Shown here piece after piece: positions 1 through 5,935 of a DNA stretch of 5,935 bases. Both the position numbers and the translations under genes were made by a program. Position 1 is the first letter of the stretch, and each line of letters opens with the position of its first letter. The DNA is from Fimbriimonadaceae bacterium (GTDB lineage: Bacteria > Armatimonadota > Fimbriimonadia > Fimbriimonadales > Fimbriimonadaceae): the NCBI GenBank assembly GCA_014380605.1, contig JACMJO010000243.1, forward strand, positions 1-5,935, read 5' to 3'. The notes under the pieces were generated by a model, which was given only the letters and a program-made list of their open reading frames with translations, did no database searches and had not been told where the DNA came from.

Positions 1-15
1 AAAGGCAGGAAACGA

Positions 16-735
16 ATGGAAACTGAGGAAGAATTGGCCCTGAGCCGCGAACTAGACGCTGCAAAAGAGAAAATGATTGCAGTGTCTCAAGATGCAATTC
101 AGAATCCTGGCCTCAAATGGATGTACTCCGTCTCTCAAGAACACTTTATCTCGTATTCCGATCGATACTACGGATCGACATTTGAATTGGAGACCTTTAC
201 CTATCACTTCATGCGTCGACTCGGATTGGTAGGTCCGGCAAAGGATCCAGACACCAAGCAAATTGCTCCTGGATCGTACACATTTATTATGTCGAGTCGC
301 GAAAACGCAATGGCTCTCTTGAACATGATCATGAACGATTTGACTGGGCAAGGCGGGCTGGACGATGATTACGAGCCCCTGGATCCCATCGAAGGAATGT
401 ATATTCTCAAGAAAGCTGCTGAAGACAAGCATTTCCGGATGTTCGTGTCGCCAACACTATCGGCGATTCCATTCATAATTTCGGATCCCTACGATGAAGA
501 TAAAGCGAAGGGCTTCATTACGTTCCTGATTAGTGGAGAAGAGGCTAGGGATACGCTTTACGCCATCCCGATGCCTACCGAGTACACCCAACAAGTAATG
601 ACGCAGGCAATAACCCCCTTGATGAGGGGCCAGATTGAGCCCGATAGCGAGATTGATTTGGCGAGAGAAATCGATCGGTTGGCTGTGGATAGTCGCCGTG
701 TCGCTGGGTACACGAGCTTCAAGGGCGTGAGCTAA
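16..735 (+). CDS. Hypothetical protein, 239 aa, possibly 5'-partial
   Basis: I do not recognise this family. The start at 16 is preceded by AGGA (7-10) with a five-base spacer, an acceptable but weak ribosome binding site. The frame is open to the first base of the window, so a start further upstream cannot be excluded. The protein has no signal peptide or membrane segment and looks cytoplasmic. Residues 1-28 are charged and helix-forming. Residues 142-156 and 165-187 read as strand-turn-helix elements, and residues 205-230 are an acidic/basic helix before a short tail. No Cys pairs, Walker motifs or nuclease signatures are visible. It is followed by a 187-base gap and faces the opposite-strand gene 923-1984 convergently, so it need not be linked in function to the cassette on the right. 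It ends with TAA. That the frame is coding is fairly sure from its length and ordinary composition. Confidence 0.75.
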   Translation: METEEELALSRELDAAKEKMIAVSQDAIQNPGLKWMYSVSQEHFISYSDRYYGSTFELETFTYHFMRRLGLVGPAKDPDTKQIAPGSYTFIMSSRENAMALLNMIMNDLTGQGGLDDDYEPLDPIEGMYILKKAAEDKHFRMFVSPTLSAIPFIISDPYDEDKAKGFITFLISGEEARDTLYAIPMPTEYTQQVMTQAITPLMRGQIEPDSEIDLAREIDRLAVDSRRVAGYTSFKGVS

Positions 736-739
736 CTTA

Positions 740-753
740 ACGAGCGAACTCGT
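740..753 (+). other. Small hairpin after the first gene
   Basis: ACGAG and CTCGT form a five-base-pair stem around a CGAA tetraloop, starting five bases after the stop codon at 735. There is no T-tract behind it, so it is not a standard intrinsic terminator. It may only add stability to the 3' end of the transcript. A stem this short can arise by chance. Confidence 0.2.
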
Positions 754-922
754 CGAAACTGATCGGAACCTTGAGGGCTTTGAACAGCAGGCGTTCAATT
801 TGTATCTAGCGCTAAGTCTAATGAGTGTCTGATCCGATAGTGGAACAGATGTTCCGGTTCGAATCGCATGCAGACGCGCTGCCATCCTCAGTAGCCCGTA
901 CGAGGACTCGAACTTGGGTTAG

Positions 923-1984
923 CTATGGCCACCATGGTTCGGAAGCGACCAGGTCTCGGTCTAACAAAGCAACCCCATCCCTGAAAACTACTGGTGCATA
1001 CCGGTTGTTTTCGGTTGCTTGCTCTTCTGTGCCAATGCCTTGCTCAACAAACGTTTCATAGGTATCGAGAACATCCTGCGGAGCGAGCGCTTCATCCTCT
1101 AGTTCCTGGGTTCTGTAAGCCTGCAGGTAGATCGATCTACTCATGCCCAAAACATATCGCTTGTCATCAAGGATGTACGGAACGGATTCTCTGGGGAAAA
1201 CGAACTCGCCCAAACCTGGTACGGCTGTGGCATAGAGCCGCGGTCTTGGGAGGTGTAGAAAGGGATATTCGCTGGCAAGCAAGAACCAGTTCTCAAGACC
1301 ACGCCTAATCGAGCTTACAAGGACGTGCTGACGTCCGGGAGGTTGCCCGGGGCTCGTGCACAGAACCTGCAGCGCTAGACTATTCGTTGGAGAGATCTGC
1401 GTTCCGACGCTAAAGCCGGTATTAATCGACACTCCAGAAACGGAAGCGCCTAGCCAAGGTGCTACCTGATGCCTGTACCCAGGGACCACTTCACGACTCC
1501 AGAGGTTGTTTGTCGCCGAACTCTTGTAGTCAGCGAAGCAAGGTGGCACGGTAGCTCCAGTCGCAAAGACATCAGGAGTTTTGGTTGGCTGCAGCCCCGC
1601 AAGCGCGATCCGATTTCCAAGTTCCGAAAAATGTTCGAACCAGGTGTACCCCCTTTCCTCAAGAAGAAGTCGCCCAAGTCCGGCTCCAAATCTGGACCGC
1701 CGACCGGTGTCCATGTTATCGACCAAAACGTTGAGGTCTACTTGGAGCCCTCGGTTACGAATTCGGATATCTCCGAGGTCTTCGAGCCAGAAACCGATCG
1801 GCCTGAGGAAGGGAAACTGCCAGCGTAGGCTGACACTCCGGGCCATCGACAGGTATAGCTTGGCAAGAGAATAACGCACCGGATTCATGTCGGGCGCAGC
1901 CCTTGGTGTTGGGATTCTCCCCGGAACAGGAGGATGCTGAACGGCGAGCCACTTTGTGATTTCCGCGCTCAACAGTTTAATCAT
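923..1984 (-). CDS. Putative PD-(D/E)XK-type nuclease-like protein, 353 aa
   Basis: The family is not recognised by name, but the middle of the protein fits the PD-(D/E)XK nuclease core. A helix with acidic residues (E109, E110) is followed by TPDVFATG (P137-D138), then a strand ending ADYKSS (D152-x-K154), then a basic segment GYRHQV with Q173. Spacing and order match motifs I-III of restriction-like nucleases, which cut DNA using a metal held by the D, D/E and K residues. This is motif reading by eye only. The N-terminal ~90 residues and the C-terminal ~170 residues show no known domain; no signal peptide or membrane span is evident. The ATG at 1984 has no good Shine-Dalgarno sequence; M33 is an alternative start. 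A TAAAAT (-10-like) lies on this strand at 2032-2027, without a clear -35. The gene stands alone, with a 541-base gap upstream, and ends with TAG. Confidence 0.65.
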   Translation of the reverse strand: MIKLLSAEITKWLAVQHPPVPGRIPTPRAAPDMNPVRYSLAKLYLSMARSVSLRWQFPFLRPIGFWLEDLGDIRIRNRGLQVDLNVLVDNMDTGRRSRFGAGLGRLLLEERGYTWFEHFSELGNRIALAGLQPTKTPDVFATGATVPPCFADYKSSATNNLWSREVVPGYRHQVAPWLGASVSGVSINTGFSVGTQISPTNSLALQVLCTSPGQPPGRQHVLVSSIRRGLENWFLLASEYPFLHLPRPRLYATAVPGLGEFVFPRESVPYILDDKRYVLGMSRSIYLQAYRTQELEDEALAPQDVLDTYETFVEQGIGTEEQATENNRYAPVVFRDGVALLDRDLVASEPWWP

Positions 1985-2525
1985 GGTAGGTGATCCAATC
2001 GATCTGGATATTGTCGCGTCCTTGGCATTTTAGATCGTTCGCGGCAAATGGGTGAATCGGTTCCAAGGATATCGCGTTTGGTGTTGACCTTGGTGTTGAT
2101 CGCCGGTACTTCACAGCAATGCCAGGAAATGAAAGAGCAGCCCGTTGAATCTAAACGGGCTGCATGGGATCACTTGGACGGCGGTAGCTCATCACTCTTA
2201 ATCAGCGGATCGCAAGTTTGGAAGTCAACATGAAGTTCGACCACTCCAATACCAAGGGACTAGCCAAAAGGCGTTCGAGGTGGTATCGGGACACGGCGGT
2301 GTAACCTAGCTTCTGTCGTCAAACTACTGAAGCTAACCGTTCGAACGATCTCCTGAAGTTGGTTAAGTCGCAATGGTGCCGTCTTTAAGTGGCGGGTTCC
2401 TTGAACTAATCAGCTCCTGGGACGACGACTCGATCTGCTCTAGCATTTGCCAGCATGAACTTCTTCTTCGTTTCTGTTAGTAACGAGCGGGACGTACCAG
2501 TTGAAACACAGAGATCTTGAGCGGC
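1985..2525. other. 541-base region without a convincing gene
   Basis: No frame here has both a ribosome binding site and protein-like composition. The longest plus-strand frame (2048-2233, 61 codons) has a short hydrophobic run but no Shine-Dalgarno sequence and no lipobox or signal-peptidase site, and it contains the 2137-2163 hairpin. A 21-codon frame at 2455-2520 also has nothing to support it. Visible structure includes the perfect hairpin at 2137-2163, a loose inverted repeat TAGCTTC/GAAGCTA (2307-2313 and 2329-2335), the 10-base palindrome CGTTCGAACG (2338-2347) and a hairpin at the right edge. The region could hold the promoter of the 923-1984 gene, a terminator for the cassette to its right, a small RNA or decayed sequence. 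Nothing visible decides between these. Confidence 0.5.
2137..2163 (-). terminator. Perfect 10-bp stem hairpin, candidate terminator
   Basis: GCAGCCCGTT and AACGGGCTGC pair perfectly around a seven-base loop. Read on the minus strand, the stem is followed by TCTTTCATTTCC, a broken pyrimidine-rich tract. On the plus strand it is followed by purine-rich sequence with no T-run. It therefore fits better as an imperfect rho-independent terminator for transcription coming leftward from the HNH/EEP gene pair, about 360 bases past its end and before the gene at 923-1984. A structural element of an unseen small RNA is an alternative. Confidence 0.45.
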
Positions 2526-2534
2526 TCAATATCT
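2512..2534 (-). other. Hairpin overlapping the stop codon of the HNH gene
   Basis: Two ten-base arms (2512-2521 and 2525-2534) pair with one mismatch around a three-base loop, and the right arm covers the TGA stop codon at 2528-2526. On the minus strand it is followed by CTGTGTTTC, not a real T-tract. The stem is AT-rich, so terminator function is doubtful. It may mark or protect the 3' end of the transcript. Confidence 0.3.
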
Positions 2535-3494
2535 GGGGCCCTCGATGTCCATCTCTCTGAACCGTGCTGTTTCTGGGTCTTCCAGCCAGGATGGAGATTG
2601 ATCGCCATCGCCAAGCTGGCTGATCATCAAGCGTGTTGTTGCCATTAATAGGGTTCGGAAGTCATCATGGTTGGGCTCTGCGAACGCGGGCAATTGCCCG
2701 ATCTCCCTGAGCCTAAAATCTAAAGAGTCGAATTGATAGCAAATATGGATCTTGCCGGCAGCGTCCGTTCCTCGCTTAAAGGGGATGGTTCCGACCTGTA
2801 GCTCCGACATGTAAAGCCAGTGAGTGGCTAACTCCTCGAACTGCGCGAGGTGAAGTCGCTCGTCTATGTAGAGATCAAAAAAGTAGTTGCCGAGCATCGA
2901 GGCGTAGCCCGCATCGAAAGATACGAGCAAACCGATGTGATCCATGCGGAGAGCAATGGCGCCCCCGATCGTGTTCGTTGCTAATCCGAAGCGGTCCTTT
3001 GGATCGGGGTGGATCTTGACCCGGTACAGCCTCAACGATACGGGGAACTCGCCAGGAGGGCCGATCTGCAACTTGCCGAGCAAAGTCTGAATTGCTGCGT
3101 GCATGAACTGATAGTCGTCTGTGCGAAGAACTTCGCCTAGCGCCTCCTTCTTCTCACCGGGGGCAGCATGGATGTAGTCGTGAAGGAGCGTCGTGTACAA
3201 AAGCTTGGCGGTCCAAACCGCTAACTCCTCGATCGTCGCGTCGTGATTCTCGATTTGGGTTTTGGTGAAAGCCTTATGAATTTTCGATTCCAATATCTGC
3301 AAGTGTCGGGTGTTGCACGTGCGACATGCCGGAACGGTGAACTTGGAATAGGGGATTTTCTTACCCAAGAATGGGCTTGTGATCTTTTCGCCCTTCAATC
3401 CAGACTTCTCAATTAGCCATTGCGGATAAACGTGTTCCTTGGTGCGGTTCGACGCGTCAAGGTCGACTCCGCAGACGAAACACTCGTTCGCAAC
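2526..3494 (-). CDS. HNH-like zinc-domain endonuclease-type protein, 5' end interrupted
   Basis: The open frame is 322 codons plus stop. Its N-terminal part shows an HNH-like fold: CFVC (Cys codons at 3482-3480 and 3473-3471), KEHVYPQWL (catalytic-type His codon at 3434-3432), then CRTCN (Cys codons at 3326-3324 and 3317-3315). The C-x2-C / EHxxPxWL / C-x2-CN layout is typical of a bacterial HNH-like family that binds zinc through the four cysteines and would cut DNA with the His. The following IEELAVWTAKLLYTT stretch and the mixed alpha/beta C-terminal half also fit these proteins. The oddity is the start. The first NTG codon in this frame is a TTG at 3398, which would discard the first Cys pair and the EH motif. 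Upstream, a TAA at 3497-3495 separates the frame from an in-frame ATG at 3548. The gene is therefore either a nonsense-mutated pseudogene, or it is read through or carries a sequence error. It lies directly downstream of the EEP gene, likely in one transcript. Confidence 0.7.
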   Translation of the reverse strand, partial: VANECFVCGVDLDASNRTKEHVYPQWLIEKSGLKGEKITSPFLGKKIPYSKFTVPACRTCNTRHLQILESKIHKAFTKTQIENHDATIEELAVWTAKLLYTTLLHDYIHAAPGEKKEALGEVLRTDDYQFMHAAIQTLLGKLQIGPPGEFPVSLRLYRVKIHPDPKDRFGLATNTIGGAIALRMDHIGLLVSFDAGYASMLGNYFFDLYIDERLHLAQFEELATHWLYMSELQVGTIPFKRGTDAAGKIHICYQFDSLDFRLREIGQLPAFAEPNHDDFRTLLMATTRLMISQLGDGDQSPSWLEDPETARFREMDIEGPRY

Positions 3495-3548
3495 TTACCG
3501 GCCCTCGCCAAACGGATCGTATAGGCCCTTTAGGAAGAGGGAGCCCAT
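3495..3548 (-). other. 17-codon leader frame in phase with the HNH gene
   Basis: An ATG at 3548-3546 sits three bases after the TAG stop of the EEP gene, the usual spacing for translational coupling. It runs 17 codons to a TAA at 3497-3495, in exactly the same phase as the HNH frame that follows. Without that TAA the product would be a 339-residue protein with a complete zinc domain. This is probably the true 5' end of the HNH gene, broken by a stop. No Shine-Dalgarno sequence is visible before the ATG, as expected if it relies on coupling. Confidence 0.5.
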
Positions 3549-3551
3549 CCG

Positions 3552-4616
3552 CTAAGAAGTCGCACCCGCTAGTGGCTCGGCAACAACGGTGGCGTTGACA
3601 GTGGTGGCGTTCTTGGCCAATTTCTCCAAGTACTCATCCGCGAAGTCGGTGGTTAGCCTCGTCCACAGGAGGTAGTGATCAGACATCTGCCAGGTTCGCC
3701 ATTGATTGAATGGTTGCGCGTTTCTGCCCGGCTTCTTCTTGATCAGATCTTGGTAGTCGGATTCCTTGTTGAAAACCACATCGTAAAATTTGACCTTGCC
3801 CGCCGCCACACCCGGCGTCTGGCGAACTAGACCATCGGGTGAGAAGTAGGCGATCTGGTCGTAGTGCTTATCCTCGTTCTGGTTGGTGGCGATGCTCTTG
3901 ATGCCGTCGGCCACTTGGAATCCCGTGCCCTCAAGCGCTGCCATTGTGCTGTGGCCGGGCCCGACAATGTTGAAGTCTCCGAGGATGATGGTGTTGGCCT
4001 TTTCCTTCTTGGCCCGCTCGATGAAGAAGTCACCGATCGCCTTGATCTCCGCGATCCGCTTCTTCATCTTGTCCCCGCTATCGGCTCCGTAGTAGAGGTG
4101 AACGGTGCAGAGGTCGACCTTGAGCCAGCCCGCTTGGAACGAGACCACGAATGGGCTCCGCACGAACTGCGCATCCTGAAGGATCTGCCTCTTCTTCGGG
4201 AGGACGATCTCGCCGGCGATGCCGCGGAACTGGACCTTTCGCTTGTCATAAACAAACGCCATCCGCTCGTCGTTGCCGCCGTCGTACTCGGAGGTGTCGG
4301 TCGCGATGAAATCGTAGGAGGGCCCCAGGATCTGCATCATCTTACGGAACTCGCCCATATTCCGGTTGACCTCTTGCAGGGCGATGAGATCGAAGTTAGA
4401 GAGGATCTCGGCGATGTAATACAACGACTCGGGCAGGCGCGGCTGAGGATTGAGGCGCTTCCCGCCGAAGTCTCGGATGTTCCAAGTCGCCAGCCTGATT
4501 TCGCTCTCGTTTCCGCGCTGGGGCAGCTCCCGCATGAAGGCGCGAAGGTTGATCAATTTTTGGGATGCGAACGAGCATCGCTCGCCAAGTCTTCTAAGTC
4601 CAGGATAGTAGGGCAT
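3552..4616 (-). CDS. Endonuclease/exonuclease/phosphatase (EEP) family protein, 354 aa
   Basis: This is a metal-dependent phosphoesterase of the DNase I / exonuclease III fold, acting on nucleic acid or another phosphodiester or phosphomonoester. All the usual motifs appear in order: ATWNIRDF (N46), LIALQEV (E82), CTVHLYYG (H173), IILGDFNIVG (D214, N216), KHYDQIAYF (D253 after H251) and MSDHYLLW (D313, H314). The metal ligands and the His/Asp catalytic pair are therefore intact and the enzyme should be active. Residues 1-38 are a basic extension before the domain with no signal-peptide character, so a cytoplasmic enzyme is likely. The last ~35 residues are an Ala/Thr/Val-rich tail. The ATG at 4616 is fixed by AAGGAGG seven bases upstream. 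The gene is the first of the leftward pair and diverges from the HNH-DUF2235 gene. Substrate cannot be told from sequence, since the family includes DNases, inositol phosphatases and sphingomyelinases. Confidence 0.93.
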   Translation of the reverse strand: MPYYPGLRRLGERCSFASQKLINLRAFMRELPQRGNESEIRLATWNIRDFGGKRLNPQPRLPESLYYIAEILSNFDLIALQEVNRNMGEFRKMMQILGPSYDFIATDTSEYDGGNDERMAFVYDKRKVQFRGIAGEIVLPKKRQILQDAQFVRSPFVVSFQAGWLKVDLCTVHLYYGADSGDKMKKRIAEIKAIGDFFIERAKKEKANTIILGDFNIVGPGHSTMAALEGTGFQVADGIKSIATNQNEDKHYDQIAYFSPDGLVRQTPGVAAGKVKFYDVVFNKESDYQDLIKKKPGRNAQPFNQWRTWQMSDHYLLWTRLTTDFADEYLEKLAKNATTVNATVVAEPLAGATS

Positions 4617-4756
4617 GATTCCACCTCCTTATACAGTTAGACAAACTTTAGGAACTATCCTTCTCGGAACAGAAAAACCTTGCGCAGCTTTGATCCTATC
4701 AACTTGCGGATGACATTACATGATCGCTACGAAAATCGGTACATAATGTCCCAGGT
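4617..4756. promoter_or_regulatory. Divergent intergenic region between EEP and HNH-DUF2235 genes
   Basis: These 140 bases must carry the promoters of both arms of the cassette. A perfect seven-base inverted repeat, GACATTA (4712-4718) and TAATGTC (4744-4750), has centres 32 bases apart, about three helical turns, and could be an operator. A match of this size is not rare by chance. CATAAT (4742-4747) resembles a -10 box for the rightward gene and would place the transcript start at or within a few bases of its ATG at 4757. No good -35 was found for either direction. Confidence 0.45.
4624..4630 (-). promoter_or_regulatory. Strong ribosome binding site of the EEP gene
   Basis: On the minus strand AAGGAGG (4630-4624) lies seven bases before the ATG at 4616-4614. 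It is a full match to the anti-Shine-Dalgarno core and decides this start over later Met codons such as M28. No other gene in the window has a site this strong. Confidence 0.85.
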
Positions 4757-5935
4757 ATGCCGGCTCGCAAGAAGCTTGATTCAAGGACAGAGACCGATGT
4801 GTTGGTTAGATCGGGGCGCAGATGTTGCCTGTGCTTCCACCTGCAAGGCGACGGTGGCGTCAAGAATGGGCAGATTGCGCATCTTGATAAGGACCGCACG
4901 AATGACGCCGACGACAATCTCGCCTTTCTCTGCTTGGATCATCACTCGGAATACGACTCCATAACCAGCCAGAATAAGGGGCTCACAAAGCCCGAGGTCA
5001 AAGTGGCCCGAAGCAAGCTCTACGCTTACATCGAGCGGGGATTCCCCACCTTCATCATCTCACTATCGGGGCGGTACGACCAATCCAAGAAGGGGATGGT
5101 CGATGCCGCGGTCGCGAACCTCCGCCAGATTCTGGGAGACGACAACATCCACCTCATCGAGGCCCAGGCGGGGTCGATCCTGTTGAGGCTGCAAAGTTCG
5201 CGAGGAGCCTTTGAGAAAGCCCGAGACCTCTTCAGGCGGGGGGAACTATCGGAGTTAGCGGGATTGGAAGTGCTATCGGTCCGCGAGCCAAAGAACATTG
5301 TCTTGTGCCTGGACGGGACGGGCGATTGGCTCGGAACCGGGAAGACCAATGTCGCCCAAATCTACGACGTGCTGGATAAAGAGAAGCAGGCTTGCTTCTA
5401 CGACGGTGGCATCGGGACCCTCACCGATCCCAAGGCGCTTAGCAAGATCGGGCGTATGGTCCTCAAGCTTCTCGACCTTGGCGCCGCCACGAGTCTTCGC
5501 GAGAAGTCGCTGAATGCCTACATCTTTCTTGTCCGCAACTACGAACCCGGCGATCGCATCTACATGTTTGGCTTCAGTCGAGGCGCAATGACGGCTCGTC
5601 TGGTCGCCGCCATCGCCCACAACATGGGCGTATTGAGGCCCGAGAACGAGCACTTGGCGGCCTATGTTTGGCAGAACATTTCCTCGGTTGGAGACAAAGC
5701 GATTGGTGTGTTCAAGCGCACCGCAAATCGAATCAAGAACTCCTTCTCTACCAATCGCAAGGCGCTCTCGGACGACGCCCCAGGCATCCGTGTTGACATC
5801 ACCTTCATGGGGCTGTTCGATTCGGTCAGTTCAGTCGGCGTAATCGGCCGCTTCAACACCTATCCAAACACGGATCACAACGACTCGGTCCTGCGCGTTT
5901 GCCACGGGGTCGCGATCGATGAGCAGCGCAACGTC
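4757..5935 (+). CDS. HNH-like domain / linker / DUF2235 (Tle1-like) hydrolase fusion, 3'-partial
   Basis: 393 codons are visible and the frame continues past the window. Residues 20-92 are an HNH-like metal-binding domain: RRCCLC (C23, C26), GQIAHLDKD (H42), NLAFLCLDHHSEYD (C59, H62, H63) and TSQNKGLT, a pattern seen at the front of bacterial effector-like proteins. Residues ~95-176 form a small alpha/beta module ending in RGELSELAGLEVLSV, probably a linker or effector-associated domain. From residue 179 the DUF2235 domain begins: IVLCLDGTGDW, FYDGGIGT, LNAYIFLVRNYEPGDRIYMF, the nucleophile elbow GFSRGA (S274), ITFMGLFDSVSSVG (likely catalytic D355) and HGVAIDEQRN. DUF2235 includes the Tle1 type VI phospholipase effectors, so a lipase- or esterase-type hydrolase is likely. 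The catalytic His expected further on lies outside the window. No signal peptide is seen. The ATG at 4757 is the only start after an in-frame TGA at 4721-4723. It lacks a Shine-Dalgarno sequence, so a leaderless transcript is possible. Confidence 0.88.
   Translation, partial: MPARKKLDSRTETDVLVRSGRRCCLCFHLQGDGGVKNGQIAHLDKDRTNDADDNLAFLCLDHHSEYDSITSQNKGLTKPEVKVARSKLYAYIERGFPTFIISLSGRYDQSKKGMVDAAVANLRQILGDDNIHLIEAQAGSILLRLQSSRGAFEKARDLFRRGELSELAGLEVLSVREPKNIVLCLDGTGDWLGTGKTNVAQIYDVLDKEKQACFYDGGIGTLTDPKALSKIGRMVLKLLDLGAATSLREKSLNAYIFLVRNYEPGDRIYMFGFSRGAMTARLVAAIAHNMGVLRPENEHLAAYVWQNISSVGDKAIGVFKRTANRIKNSFSTNRKALSDDAPGIRVDITFMGLFDSVSSVGVIGRFNTYPNTDHNDSVLRVCHGVAIDEQRNV

Noticed and set aside
856..913. 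tRNA T-loop-like strings: GGTTCGAATC on plus (856-865) and GTTCGAGTCC on minus (913-904)
   Set aside because: The flanking bases do not form a T-stem, and no matching acceptor or anticodon stem could be folded on either strand, so neither a tRNA nor a tRNA-derived attachment site is supported.
1469..1828. 119-codon plus-strand frame
   Set aside because: It lies fully antisense within the 353-residue minus-strand gene and has no ribosome binding site or recognisable domain.
2048..2233. 61-codon plus-strand frame with a hydrophobic segment, lipoprotein-like
   Set aside because: There is no Shine-Dalgarno sequence, no proper lipobox (SQQC) and no signal-peptidase site, and the perfect hairpin lies inside it.
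2307..2347. TAGCTTC/GAAGCTA inverted repeat and CGTTCGAACG palindrome
   Set aside because: These are too short, and in the first case too loosely spaced, to be distinguished from chance in a 541-base gap. They are listed only as gap contents.
3864..4640. 258-codon plus-strand open frame antisense to the EEP gene
   Set aside because: It mirrors the EEP coding frame, has low-complexity Leu/Asp/Glu/Val-rich composition, and lacks a ribosome binding site. The opposite strand has complete catalytic motifs.
4680..4964. 94-codon plus-strand frame overlapping the start of the fusion gene
   Set aside because: It is an out-of-frame shadow. The frame starting at 4757 carries the Cys/His motifs and continues for 393 codons.

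Overview
This is a bacterial window of moderate GC content (judged by eye). It has compact genes, one textbook Shine-Dalgarno sequence and no introns. The phylum cannot be read from the sequence. Several products are nuclease-like or effector-like, and there are two non-coding gaps, so it looks like an accessory or defence-type region rather than a housekeeping operon. No transposase, integrase, CRISPR array or convincing RNA gene was seen.

Layout. (1) 16-735 (+): an unrecognised 239-residue protein whose frame stays open to the window edge. (2) 736-922: a short gap. (3) 923-1984 (-): a 353-residue protein of no recognised family, carrying a plausible PD-(D/E)XK nuclease motif (P137-D138 ... 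D152-x-K154). (4) 1985-2525: 541 bases with no convincing gene, containing a perfect 10-bp stem hairpin at 2137-2163 and a second hairpin at its right edge. (5) 2526-3548 (-): an HNH-like zinc-domain protein whose 5' end is interrupted by an in-frame TAA. (6) 3552-4616 (-): an endonuclease/exonuclease/phosphatase (EEP) family protein with all catalytic motifs visible. (7) 4617-4756: a 140-base divergent promoter region. (8) 4757-5935 (+): a gene running off the right edge. Its product fuses an N-terminal HNH-like metal-binding domain, a small linker domain and a DUF2235 (Tle1-like) alpha/beta-hydrolase domain.

The most coherent unit is the divergent cassette 2526-5935. On the left arm, the EEP gene is followed 3 bases later by the ATG of the frame that leads into the HNH gene, so the two are probably co-transcribed. 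On the right arm is the HNH-DUF2235 fusion. Two different Cys/His nuclease-type domains, an EEP phosphoesterase and a predicted lipase-type hydrolase around one shared promoter region suggest a conflict (anti-phage or toxin-like) module. That function is inference. The family assignments for EEP and DUF2235 rest on clear motifs.
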